Positions 15,582-24,449 of a DNA stretch of 64,000 nt are shown here, piece by piece. Under the pieces are notes generated by a model. It worked only from the letters and a program-made list of their open reading frames with translations, made no database searches and was not told where the DNA came from. The position numbers were made by a program, and so were the translations under genes. Positions within the stretch are counted from its first letter, which is position 1. The number at the start of each line of letters is the position of its first letter. Location: positions 248,001-312,000 of the forward strand of contig NZ_KB894404.1 of the NCBI RefSeq assembly GCF_000374445.1. The letters run 5' to 3'. This DNA is from Actinokineospora enzanensis DSM 44649 (GTDB taxonomy: Bacteria > Actinomycetota > Actinomycetes > Mycobacteriales > Pseudonocardiaceae).

Positions 15582-18437
15582 ATGTCGGGTGCTCGACGCG
15601 GTGGTGTGGCACGGGACGCGCGGCGCGCCGCCGTGTTGGTCGGGCGGGACCGCGAGTGCGCCGCGCTGCGGTCGGCCGTGCGGTCGCTGGTCGCCGGTGG
15701 GTCCCGCGTGGTGGCCGTGCGCGGCGAGCCCGGCGCGGGGCGCAGCGCGCTGCTCGGCTGGGCGGTCGCCGAGGCGGCGCGGGCCGGGGCCGCCGTGGCC
15801 CGCGCGTGCGCGACGCCGCTGGAGACCGGGCTGCGGTTCGCGGTGATCGACCAGCTGTCCGGCGCGCTGCCCGTGGACGTCGACCAGTACGCCCGGCGCG
15901 CCGACTTCGTCCGGCTGTGCGCGGGGTTGGTCGCCGCCGCCCGGCGCGCGCCGCTGGTGCTCGCGGTGGACGACGCGCAGTGGCTGGACCCGCAGTCGGA
16001 GCAGATCCTGCGGATGCTGGTGCGGCGCCTGCACCACGTGCCGGTGCTGATGCTGCTCACCACCACCCGGTCGCGGCCCGCCCTGGTCGACGAGGTGCCG
16101 CCGACCGTGGACGGGGAGACGATGCGGCCGGGTCCGCTGTCCGAGGACGCGGTACGCGAGCTGTGCCTGCAACTGTTCGCGCAGGCGGCGGATCCCGAGT
16201 TCGCCCGCCACGCCACGGCCGTCACCGGCGGCAACCCGGGCGTGCTCGTGCCCGCGCTCGGCCAGTTCGCGCGCGACGGCGGGCGGCCGTGCGAGGACCA
16301 CGCGGCGGAGTTCGGCGCGCTGGCCGCGGGTTGCCGGGCCGCGCAGGTGAACGCCGTGCTGGACAGCCTGTCCCCGACCGCCGCCGAGGTGTTGCGGTTC
16401 CTCGCGATCAGCCGGGGCGACCTGGACCGGTGGCTGGTCACGTCCCTGTTCGGCACCGGCCACGGCCGCGCCGACGTCGTCTACCGGTTGCGGGAGAGCG
16501 GGCTCGTGCGCGGCGATGGCGACCGGCTGCGGCTGGTGGACGCCGTCACCGAGCACCAGGTGCTGGCCAGGATGACCGCGGCCGAGCGGCGCGCCCTGCA
16601 CGCGGAGGTGGCCGAGCTGGCCTTCCGGGCGGGCGCCCCGGACGACATCCTCGGGCGGATCCTGCTGGGCAGCCGCTCGACCGAGTCCCCCTGGGCGCCG
16701 CGGGTGCTGCACCGCGCCGCGAGCCGTGCGCTGCTCGTGGGCAACGACCGGGACGCGGCCGCGCTGCTGGGCTCCGCGCTCGGCGAGCCCGTGCCGTCGG
16801 CCGACCGCGCGCGACTGCTGGTGGACCTGGCGGCGGCCGAGGTGCGCGAGCGGCCGGTGGCCAGCGACCGGGTGCTGGCGCACGTGGTCTCGGGCAACGG
16901 CGACGGCGAGCTGATCCATCGCCTGCGCGCCGCGGACCTGCTGCTGGCGCGGGGCGCGTGCGGGGCGGCCGAGCGGGCGATCGCCGGGCGCCTGTCCGCG
17001 CTGGGCGGCCGTCTCGACGACGCGGACACCAGGACCGAGCACGCCGCGTTGACCGCGCTGCGGGCACTCGTCTCGGAGATAGCGCAGGACCTGCCGGAGA
17101 TGTCGACCGGCGAGTTCGTCCACATCGAACCCGCGGTGGCCACCGACGAACCGGTCGACCCGGTGGCGGCGGGGGTGGCGGCCTGGCGGCTGGCCGCGCG
17201 CGGGACGAACCCGGGACGCGCCCGGCTGCTGGCGAACATCGCGCTGGCCCCGTCCGTGACCCGGCAGCCGCTGGCCATGCCGCGCCTGGCCGCGTGCACG
17301 GCGTTGATGCTCACCGACGATGTCGAGGTGGCCGAACGGGGGGTGGACGCGGTGCTGGTCGACGCCCGGCGCCGGGGGCTGCGCGCGGTGGTGGCCACCT
17401 GCCTGCTGCGGCTCGGCTCGCTCGCGCTGCGCCGAGGGCTGCTGGACACCGCCGCCAGCCACCTGGCCGCCGCGGTCGAGGAACTGCCGCCCGGCTCGTG
17501 GGATCCGCGCGTCATGCCGTTCCCGCTGGCCTGCCAGGCGCTGGTGGACCTGGAGCTGGGCCGGGTCGACGTGGCCGAGGGTCGGTTGGCCACCGCGCTG
17601 CCCGCCGCCGCGGAGTCCGGGCTCGGCTGGTCGCACCTGCTCTACGCGCGGGGCGCGCTGTTCCTCGCGCTGGGCAAGCCCGATCCGGCGCGGCGCGCGC
17701 TGCTGGAATGCGGCCGCAGACTGGTGAGCGGCGGCTGGACGAACCCGGTACTGCTGCGCTGGCGGCAGTTGGCCGCCGAGGCCTCGGGCGCGGTCGGCGA
17801 CGTCGGGGCGGCGCGGGCGCTGCTCGCCGAGGACCGCTGTCGTGCCGAGGAGTGGGGGACGCACAGCGCGGTCGGTGCCGCGCTGCTGGCCACCGGGACC
17901 GTGCTCGGTGATCTCGGCGAGTGCACCGGCACCGAGCTGCGCCGCGCCGAGCAGACGCTGCGCGACGCGCCCGCCCGCCTGCTGCACGCCCGGTCCCTGC
18001 TCGCCCTCGCCAAGGTCGAACTCGGCCACGGCGCCCGCGGAGGTGTCGGCAGCGGAAGCGGGGACGCGGTGCGCCTGCTGGACCGTGCGTTGCGGGCGGC
18101 CCGCTCGATGGGCGCGGTGACGCTGGCGGGACGCGCCGAGGCGATGCTGCGCCGCGCGACCGCCGCCTCCCCCGCCCGGCGCGGACCGGTGGGCACCACG
18201 GCACGGGTGGGTTCGGTAGGCTTCCCCGGCTCGACGCCGCGGCCGACGACCGGGTTGTCGGTGGCCGAGTCGCGGATCGTGGAGCTCGCCGCCACGGGCT
18301 TCACCAACCCCGAGATCGCGACCGCGCTGTCGGTCACCCGGCGCACGGTCGAGCTTCACCTCAGCAGTGCGTACCGCAAGCTCGGGGTGTCCGGGCGCGC
18401 CGAGCTCGTCCGCGTGCTCGTCGGAACCGACAGGTAG
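15582..18437 (+). CDS. LAL-family transcriptional activator (NysRII-like)
   Basis: With the ATG at 15582 the product has 951 aa. A start at 15501, overlapping the previous stop, would add 27 residues that lack family similarity. The nucleotide-binding motif is GEPGAGRS (about 48-55): Arg replaces the invariant Walker A lysine. Walker B (LVLAVDDAQW) and the C-terminal LuxR HTH (TNPEIATALSVTRRTVELHL) are normal. It lies directly downstream of the NysRI-like gene and shares its orientation. ATP use may be weak or absent, which would make it a partner rather than an independent switch (inference). Confidence 0.83.
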   Translation: MSGARRGGVARDARRAAVLVGRDRECAALRSAVRSLVAGGSRVVAVRGEPGAGRSALLGWAVAEAARAGAAVARACATPLETGLRFAVIDQLSGALPVDVDQYARRADFVRLCAGLVAAARRAPLVLAVDDAQWLDPQSEQILRMLVRRLHHVPVLMLLTTTRSRPALVDEVPPTVDGETMRPGPLSEDAVRELCLQLFAQAADPEFARHATAVTGGNPGVLVPALGQFARDGGRPCEDHAAEFGALAAGCRAAQVNAVLDSLSPTAAEVLRFLAISRGDLDRWLVTSLFGTGHGRADVVYRLRESGLVRGDGDRLRLVDAVTEHQVLARMTAAERRALHAEVAELAFRAGAPDDILGRILLGSRSTESPWAPRVLHRAASRALLVGNDRDAAALLGSALGEPVPSADRARLLVDLAAAEVRERPVASDRVLAHVVSGNGDGELIHRLRAADLLLARGACGAAERAIAGRLSALGGRLDDADTRTEHAALTALRALVSEIAQDLPEMSTGEFVHIEPAVATDEPVDPVAAGVAAWRLAARGTNPGRARLLANIALAPSVTRQPLAMPRLAACTALMLTDDVEVAERGVDAVLVDARRRGLRAVVATCLLRLGSLALRRGLLDTAASHLAAAVEELPPGSWDPRVMPFPLACQALVDLELGRVDVAEGRLATALPAAAESGLGWSHLLYARGALFLALGKPDPARRALLECGRRLVSGGWTNPVLLRWRQLAAEASGAVGDVGAARALLAEDRCRAEEWGTHSAVGAALLATGTVLGDLGECTGTELRRAEQTLRDAPARLLHARSLLALAKVELGHGARGGVGSGSGDAVRLLDRALRAARSMGAVTLAGRAEAMLRRATAASPARRGPVGTTARVGSVGFPGSTPRPTTGLSVAESRIVELAATGFTNPEIATALSVTRRTVELHLSSAYRKLGVSGRAELVRVLVGTDR

Positions 18438-18447
18438 TGCCGAGACC

Positions 18448-21273
18448 GTGTTGTTCGATCGCGAGAAGGAACTGGCGCGCGCCGAGGACGCGGTGCGCGC
18501 GATCACCGCACGGGTCGGCGCGCTGGCCGTGATCAGCGGTCCGGTGGGGATCGGCAAGACCACGCTGGCCTCCGCGGTGGCCGACCTGGGTGTCCGCGCG
18601 GGCGCGCGGGTGCTGCGCGTGGCGGTGTCCGCCTCGGAGCGGCACTACGCGCTCGGGGTGGTCAGCCAGGTGTGGGAGGCGGTGGTCGCGGGCCTGACCG
18701 CGGACGAGCGCGCCCAGGTACTGGCGGGCGCCGCCGACCACGTGCGGCCGCTGTTCGCCGCCGAGGTGTGGCCGCCGAACACCGACTCGCCCGCGCCGGT
18801 CGGGCAGGAGCTGCTGCACGGGCTGCGGCACCTGTTCACGGTGATCGGCAGGCGGCGGCCGCTGGTGCTGGTGCTGGACGGTCTGCAATGGGTGGACGAC
18901 GAGTCCCTGCGCTGCCTGGCCTACCTGGCCAACCGGCTGGCGGGGATCGGTGTGCTGATGGTCGTCACCGTGCACGACGGCGAGGCCGACGCGGACACCG
19001 CGCTGGTGCGGCACCTCACCGGCCTGGCCACGCACGTGCTGCGCCCGGGACCGCTCTCGGCCGCGAGTGTCGCGGTGCTCGTGCGCGAACAGTTCGGCGA
19101 GCCCGGCACGGACGCCTTCGTGGCCACCTGTCACGCGGTGACCCGCGGCAACCCCATGCTGCTGCGGTTCGTCCTCGCCGAACTCGCCGCTCAGGGCCAC
19201 CGCCCGACCGACGACGGGATCGACGCGGTGCACGACTGCCGCCCGCCCGCGCTGCGCGACCGGCTCGTGCGCGGCCTGCGCGGCCAACCCGCGCAGGCGA
19301 TCGCCTGCCTGGCCGCGATCGGGTTCCTTGGCGACGCCGCCGAGGCGGGGCTGGTCGAGCAGCTCGCCGGGCTGGACGAGATCGGCCGCGTCGAGGTGCT
19401 GTCGTCGCTGACCCGGCAGGGCCTGGTGGTCCCCGAGCCGCGGCCCGCGTTGGCGCACCCGGTGCTGCGCGAGGCGATCGACGAGCTGATCACCGCGGAC
19501 GAGGTGGAGCGGCTGCACGCGGCCGCCGCGCGGCTGCTGCACGGCACCGGGCACCCGGCCGAGACGGTCGCCGAGCACCTGCTGGCGGTCCCGGCGCAGC
19601 AGGAGCCCTGGGCCGTGGACGCCTTGCGCTGTGCGGCGGACGCGGCGGCCGACCGCGGCGCGCACGCCCTCGCCGCCCGATACCTGCGCCGTGCCCTGCT
19701 GGACACCCCGCCCACCAGTGAGAGCCGGGCCGCCCTGCTGCTCGAACTCGCCGCCATCGAGCGCGCCACCGACTCGTCCGCGTCGGTCCGGCACGTGCTG
19801 GAGGCGGCGTCCCAGCTGGCCGCGCCGCGCGACCAGGCCGCCGCGATCGTCCAGCTGCCGCCCACGGCGTTGGGCAGCCCGCCGTTCGCGGTGCGCGAGG
19901 TGCTGCACCGGGTGGCCGCCGAGCTGGGGGAGCCGGACGGTCTCGGCGGTGTGGAGCGGGAACTGGCGTTGCGGCTGGAGGCGCGGACCCGGCACGTGGA
20001 CGACGGCGACTCCCGGTGGCTGGCCGACGCCGTGCGCAGGCTGGGCGCCGTGGACACCACGCGCTGCCTGGCCAGTCCGGGCGGGCGGGAGCTGCTCGCC
20101 GTGCTGGTGCGCGCGGCCGCGCTGACCGGGACGTGGGCGAGCGCGGAGGTGGCCAGGCTCGGCACCGCGATCCTCGACCTGGAGTGGCCGTCCCCGGAAC
20201 GCCTGCACGCCACGCTGCCGGTCGTCGGCGCGCTCGCCCTCGCCGACCGCCCGTCGGCCGCGGCGGGCTGGCTGGACTACGCGCTGGAACAGGCGGTGCG
20301 GGGCAGCGACCCGGTCGCGGCCGCGGTCGTCCACGCGGCGCAGGGGATGGCGTTGCTCGCGAGTGGACACGTCGGCAAGGCGATCGCCGCAGGCGGCTCG
20401 GCGGCCGTGCCGGAGGCGGGGCAGTGGCTGCACGCGGTGTCGGTGTCCGGGGTGGCGCTGGAGACCGGGCCGCTGGACAACTGCGCCGAGGATCTCGTCG
20501 GTCAGGTCGGCGCGATGTGCGACGGGCGCACCGACTACCCGCCGCTGATGGCGGTGAACCAGGTCGCGCGCGGCATCCGCGCGGCCCGGCGGGACGATCT
20601 GGGCACGGCGCTGGAGCACTTCCTCGACTGCGGCAGGCAACTGGAACGCGCGGGGTGGGTCAACCCGGCGGTGTTCCCGTGGCGGGCCGCGGTCGCGTCG
20701 CTGCGGCACCGGCTCGGCAACATCGCGGCGGCGCGGGAGCTGGCCGAGGAGGAGTGCGCCCTGGCGATCACCTGGGGCGCGCCCGCGGCGGTGGGTCGGG
20801 CGCTGCGGCTGCGCGGGGCGCTGACCCCGGGCGCGGTGGGGCTGCGGTTCCTGCGCGAGGCCGTGGACGTGCTGGACGGTTCGGAGAACGTGCTGGAGAA
20901 GTCGCGCGCGCACATGGCGTTGGGGCGTCGGCTGTCGGGCAGCGGTGACCGGGACGCGGAGGCGCATCTGCGGCGGGGGCGTGGGCTGGCGCAGGCGTGC
21001 GGCGCGGGGTGGCTGCTGGAGCGTCAGGGCGCAGGCCGGGTGCGGGTGGACGTGCCGTACGCGTCCGAGCTGACCCGCGCGGAGTTCCGGGTGGTGCAGC
21101 TGGTGGTCGGCGGCCGGACCAACCAGGCCGTGGCGGACAAGCTGGGCATCAGCTGCCGGGCCGTGGAAAAACATCTCACCAGTTGTTATCGCAAACTGAA
21201 GTTGGCGGGCCGGTCGGAACTGAAGGCGGCGTTCCACACCGTGCCCGCGGCGGCCGAGCCGGGGAACAACTGA
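18448..21273 (+). CDS. LAL-family transcriptional activator (NysRIII-like)
   Basis: I chose the GTG at 18448, 10 nt after the previous stop, giving 941 aa; the ATG at 18367 would overlap the preceding gene by 71 nt. Walker A is GPVGIGKT (31-38), Walker B is LVLVLDGLQW, and the LuxR HTH near the C-terminus contains TNQAVADKLGISCRAVEKHL. It is the third LAL protein of the set, very likely co-transcribed with the first two. By family knowledge it activates polyene genes; its signal is unknown. Confidence 0.83.
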   Translation: MLFDREKELARAEDAVRAITARVGALAVISGPVGIGKTTLASAVADLGVRAGARVLRVAVSASERHYALGVVSQVWEAVVAGLTADERAQVLAGAADHVRPLFAAEVWPPNTDSPAPVGQELLHGLRHLFTVIGRRRPLVLVLDGLQWVDDESLRCLAYLANRLAGIGVLMVVTVHDGEADADTALVRHLTGLATHVLRPGPLSAASVAVLVREQFGEPGTDAFVATCHAVTRGNPMLLRFVLAELAAQGHRPTDDGIDAVHDCRPPALRDRLVRGLRGQPAQAIACLAAIGFLGDAAEAGLVEQLAGLDEIGRVEVLSSLTRQGLVVPEPRPALAHPVLREAIDELITADEVERLHAAAARLLHGTGHPAETVAEHLLAVPAQQEPWAVDALRCAADAAADRGAHALAARYLRRALLDTPPTSESRAALLLELAAIERATDSSASVRHVLEAASQLAAPRDQAAAIVQLPPTALGSPPFAVREVLHRVAAELGEPDGLGGVERELALRLEARTRHVDDGDSRWLADAVRRLGAVDTTRCLASPGGRELLAVLVRAAALTGTWASAEVARLGTAILDLEWPSPERLHATLPVVGALALADRPSAAAGWLDYALEQAVRGSDPVAAAVVHAAQGMALLASGHVGKAIAAGGSAAVPEAGQWLHAVSVSGVALETGPLDNCAEDLVGQVGAMCDGRTDYPPLMAVNQVARGIRAARRDDLGTALEHFLDCGRQLERAGWVNPAVFPWRAAVASLRHRLGNIAAARELAEEECALAITWGAPAAVGRALRLRGALTPGAVGLRFLREAVDVLDGSENVLEKSRAHMALGRRLSGSGDRDAEAHLRRGRGLAQACGAGWLLERQGAGRVRVDVPYASELTRAEFRVVQLVVGGRTNQAVADKLGISCRAVEKHLTSCYRKLKLAGRSELKAAFHTVPAAAEPGNN

Positions 21274-21419
21274 CCGTTCCGCCGCGATTCGCCGGACTCG
21301 GGTGGATCCGGACACCACCGAATTGGCCTACGATCGTTTACCGTGGTATTCGGCAGATGTGCGGATTAATTCGCCGCGTTGTCGCCTGCCGCCCATATGG
21401 CCGTCCCGTGCGTTCTCGG

Positions 21420-21592
21420 ACCGAACCCCCGGTGCGCTCCGGCGACCCCCGTCGGGTTCGGTGCGGGGTGCCCCGGACACCCTCCTGCCCTGCGGCGATG
21501 GCGTCAACCAGCGGATAGTCCTCCGTTCGGTGGGTTTCGCACCGAACCACGTCACCGAACCACGTCACCGAACCGTGGTAATTCGACCGAAC
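21420..21592. repeat. Array of seven ACCGAAC/GTTCGGT heptamers
   Basis: ACCGAAC occurs at 21420, 21541, 21554, 21567 and 21586 on the plus strand. GTTCGGT occurs at 21456 and 21525. The copies at 21541, 21554 and 21567 form a direct repeat with 13-nt period. GTTCGGTG (21525-21532) and CACCGAAC (21540-21547) form an 8-bp inverted repeat with a 7-nt loop. The array ends about 50 nt before a strong promoter, so it is a likely multi-site operator for a regulator. Confidence 0.6.
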
Positions 21593-21641
21593 CTCGGGCG
21601 CGGGGGAACCGTAAGGTTGGTTAGGGTCGGATGACCGGTGA

Positions 21642-21670
21642 TTGACAGTGTCCGCGCGGATTCATAGTGT
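21642..21670 (+). promoter_or_regulatory. Near-consensus promoter of the PAS-LuxR gene
   Basis: TTGACA (21642-21647) and TAGTGT (21665-21670) are separated by exactly 17 nt. The expected start lies about 100 nt upstream of the ATG at 21776. It is the best housekeeping-type promoter in the window. Confidence 0.65.
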
Positions 21671-21775
21671 CACCAGCGAGGGACGAAGTGTGCGGCGACC
21701 ACGGGTCCGGCCGCCACGTTCAATCTTGTCATGTGACGAATTCTCGGCAGACTTCCCCTGGAAGGACGGGTTCGC

Positions 21776-22465
21776 ATGTCTCGCCCCTGGTTGACGCCTC
21801 CGGTGCCGGAGCTGGTCGATTACGTGGCCCCGGTGGCGGTGAGCAAGCACGCGGATGCCTACCAGTCGCTCTTCGCGCGGTCCGGCATCTGCATGGCCAC
21901 TGTCGACATGGGACTCCGCGTGCTGGACGCCAACGAGCAGTTCCGCCGCGACCTCGGCGCGGGCGGCGACGCGCCGGTGGGGCGCGAGCTGCTCGACTTC
22001 GTGCACCAGGGCGCGCACGGCCACCTGCACCACCAGTTCGTCCGGCTCGTGGAGGGCCGCTCCGACCGGGTCGTGGAGCGGGTGCTCGGCGTGCACGCCG
22101 ACGACGGCCTGCTGCCCGCCCAGCTGACCGCGGTCGCGGTGCGCGAACAGGTGGTGGTCACCGCGATCGTGGTGATGCTGCAGTGGGAGGCGTTCCCCGG
22201 CGGGGCGGCGGGCCGGTCGTCCCGGCGCAAGGTGCTGACCCCGCTCAACGCCCGCATCCTGGAGGGCGTGGCCAGTGGCATGTCCACGGTCAACCTGGCG
22301 ATCAAGCTGCACCTGAGCAGGCAGGGCGTGGAGTACCACGTCGGCACGATGCTGAAGAAGCTCAAGGTGTCCAACCGTGCGGCGCTGGTCTCCCGCGCCT
22401 ACACCATGGGCGTGCTGACCGCGGGCGCCTGGCCGCCCCGGGTGGACCCCGAGTTCGTCAGGTGA
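21776..22465 (+). CDS. PAS-LuxR regulator (NysRIV/PimM-like)
   Basis: The 229-aa protein combines an N-terminal PAS sensor domain (about 30-145, ATVDMGLRVLDANEQFRRD) with a C-terminal LuxR HTH (about 165-215, STVNLAIKLHLSRQGVEYHV). This is the layout of PimM, AmphRIV and NysRIV, positive regulators that bind CTVGGGAWWTCCCBAG boxes at polyene promoters. A GGAAGG element precedes the ATG by about 10 nt. Its own promoter region carries the heptamer array, so it may be controlled by another regulator such as one of the LAL proteins (inference). It ends in an 8-nt overlap with the convergent ABC gene. Confidence 0.9.
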   Translation: MSRPWLTPPVPELVDYVAPVAVSKHADAYQSLFARSGICMATVDMGLRVLDANEQFRRDLGAGGDAPVGRELLDFVHQGAHGHLHHQFVRLVEGRSDRVVERVLGVHADDGLLPAQLTAVAVREQVVVTAIVVMLQWEAFPGGAAGRSSRRKVLTPLNARILEGVASGMSTVNLAIKLHLSRQGVEYHVGTMLKKLKVSNRAALVSRAYTMGVLTAGAWPPRVDPEFVR

Positions 22466-24449
22466 CCAGGCCGGGGACCCGGTCGGGGTCGGCGCTGTCG
22501 GTCGGATCGGTATCGGCCGGATCGGTGGTGTCGGCGCCGAACCGGGCCCCGTGCAGCCGCGCGTACGCGCCGCCCGCGGCGAGCAGCGCGGTGTGCGTGC
22601 CCGCCTCGGTGATCCGCCCGTTCTCCAGGTGCACGATGAGATCCGCGTCCCGCACGGTGCTCAGCCGGTGCGCGATCACCAGGCTGGTCCGGCCCGCCCG
22701 CAGGGAGTTCATCGCGCGCCGCACCAGCGCCTCGGTGCGGGTGTCGACCGAGCTGGTGGCCTCGTCCAGCACGAGGATCGCCGGATCGGCCAGGAACGCC
22801 CGCGCCACGGTGACCAGCTGGCGTTCCCCGGCGCTGAGACCGGTTTCCCGGTCGTCGAGCACGGTGTCGTAGCCGTCGGGGAGGGTGCGCACGAAGTGGT
22901 CGACCTGGGTGGCGCGCGCGGCGGCGACGATCTCGTCCCGGGTCGCGCCCGCCCGACCGTAGGCGATGTTCTCGGCGATGGTGCCGTGGAACAGCCAGGC
23001 GTCCTGCGGCACCGGGCCGATCCCGGCGCGCAGCTCGTCGCGGGTCATGGTGGCGATGTCCGTGCCGTCCACCAGGATCCGACCATCGTCGACCTCGTGG
23101 AAGCGCATCAGGAGGTTGCCGAGGGTGGTCTTGCCCGCGCCGGTCGGGCCGACGATCGCCACCGTCCGGCCGGGTTCCACGGTGAGACGGATGTCCTGGA
23201 GCACCGGGGTGTCGGCGTCGTAGCGGAAGGACACGTGGTCGAACTCGACCCGGCCGCGCACCCGGGCCGGACGGGCCGGGCGTACCGGGTCCGGTTCCTG
23301 CTCGGGCGCGTCCAGCACCTCGAAGACACGCCGCGCGGAGGCCAGACCCGACTGCAACAGACCCGCGATCTCGGCCACCAGCGCGACCGGGCGGCCGAAC
23401 TGGGCGGAGTACTGGATGAACGCCTGCACGTCGCCGATCGACATGGACCCGCTCGCCACCCGCAGCGCGCCGACCACGACCACGGCGATGTAGTTGAGAC
23501 CGGCCACGAACACCATCGAGGGTTCCATCGTCCCGGCCAGGTACTCCGCTCGCGACCCCGCGGCGAACACCTCGGCGTTGTGCTCGTCGAAGGCCCGCTC
23601 GACCTGCTCGCCCCGGTCGAACCCGCGGACCAGCGAGTGTCCGGTGTAGACCTCGTCGACGTGCGCGGTCAACGCGCCCGTCGCGTCCCACCGCCGGGCG
23701 AACGCGGGCTGGGCGCGGCGGGTGGTCCGCGCCGCGACGGCTCCCGCCACCGGCACGCCCACCAGCACGACCACCGCCAGCAGCGGCGAGATGGCGAACA
23801 TCAGCACGAGCACGCCGACGATCGACAGCACCGAGGTCAGCAGCTGGCTCAGGGTCTGCTGGAGCACCTGCTGGAGGTTGTCCACGTCGTTGGTGACCCG
23901 GCTGAGCAGGTCGCCGGTCGGGTGCCGGTCGAAGAAGCCCAGCGGCAGCCGGGCGAGCTTCGCGGCCACCCGCTCGCGCAGATCGAACACGACCCGGCGG
24001 ACGATCGTCGCCGCCAGCCGCTCCTGGCCGAGCACGAACAGCGAGGCCACCACGAACAACCCGAGCGCGATCGCCAGCACGCCACCCAGTCGGCCGAAGT
24101 CGATGCCCTGTCCGGGCACGAGGTCCACCGTGGTGACCACGTTGGCGAGCGTGTCGTGGCCCTCGGCACGTAACCGGGTGACGACCTCGGCCTGGGACGC
24201 GCCCGCGGGCAGCCCCTGGCCGACCACCCCGGCGAAGATCACGTCCGTCGCCCGCCCGAGCAACAACGGGCCAAGCAGGTTCAGCCCCGCGCCCACCGTG
24301 CCCATGGCCACCATGCAGGCGACCAGGTGCCGGTACGGGCCCAACATCCGCACCAGGCGCCGCACGGGTGTGTCCGCAGTGGACCTCGGGGGCGCGGTCT
24401 CGTCGGACGGGGTATCGGGACCGGGTCCCTGGTGCCGGTCACCCGACAT
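22458..24449 (-). CDS. ABC exporter half-transporter with competent NBD (NysG/NysH-like)
   Basis: The 663-aa half-transporter has an N-terminal six-helix membrane domain (about 40-370) and an NBD. Walker A is GPTGAGKTT (434-442), the signature LSAGE (538-542), Walker B LVLDE with Glu563, and the H-loop His594. It pairs with the upstream-encoded half-transporter, whose NBD lacks the catalytic residues. The start at 24449 overlaps the partner's stop by 11 nt. Polyene clusters carry such a pair for export of the macrolide. The N-terminal 28 residues and the C-terminal tail are acidic and proline-rich. Leu93 is a TTA codon (24171-24173). Confidence 0.87.
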   Translation of the reverse strand: MSGDRHQGPGPDTPSDETAPPRSTADTPVRRLVRMLGPYRHLVACMVAMGTVGAGLNLLGPLLLGRATDVIFAGVVGQGLPAGASQAEVVTRLRAEGHDTLANVVTTVDLVPGQGIDFGRLGGVLAIALGLFVVASLFVLGQERLAATIVRRVVFDLRERVAAKLARLPLGFFDRHPTGDLLSRVTNDVDNLQQVLQQTLSQLLTSVLSIVGVLVLMFAISPLLAVVVLVGVPVAGAVAARTTRRAQPAFARRWDATGALTAHVDEVYTGHSLVRGFDRGEQVERAFDEHNAEVFAAGSRAEYLAGTMEPSMVFVAGLNYIAVVVVGALRVASGSMSIGDVQAFIQYSAQFGRPVALVAEIAGLLQSGLASARRVFEVLDAPEQEPDPVRPARPARVRGRVEFDHVSFRYDADTPVLQDIRLTVEPGRTVAIVGPTGAGKTTLGNLLMRFHEVDDGRILVDGTDIATMTRDELRAGIGPVPQDAWLFHGTIAENIAYGRAGATRDEIVAAARATQVDHFVRTLPDGYDTVLDDRETGLSAGERQLVTVARAFLADPAILVLDEATSSVDTRTEALVRRAMNSLRAGRTSLVIAHRLSTVRDADLIVHLENGRITEAGTHTALLAAGGAYARLHGARFGADTTDPADTDPTDSADPDRVPGLVT

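Larger units (their letters stand above)
21274..21775. other. Regulatory intergenic region upstream of the PAS-LuxR gene
   Basis: This 502-nt stretch between the NysRIII-like and PAS-LuxR genes holds seven ACCGAAC/GTTCGGT heptamers (21420-21592) and then a near-consensus promoter (21642-21670). No coding sequence is supported. Confidence 0.6.
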
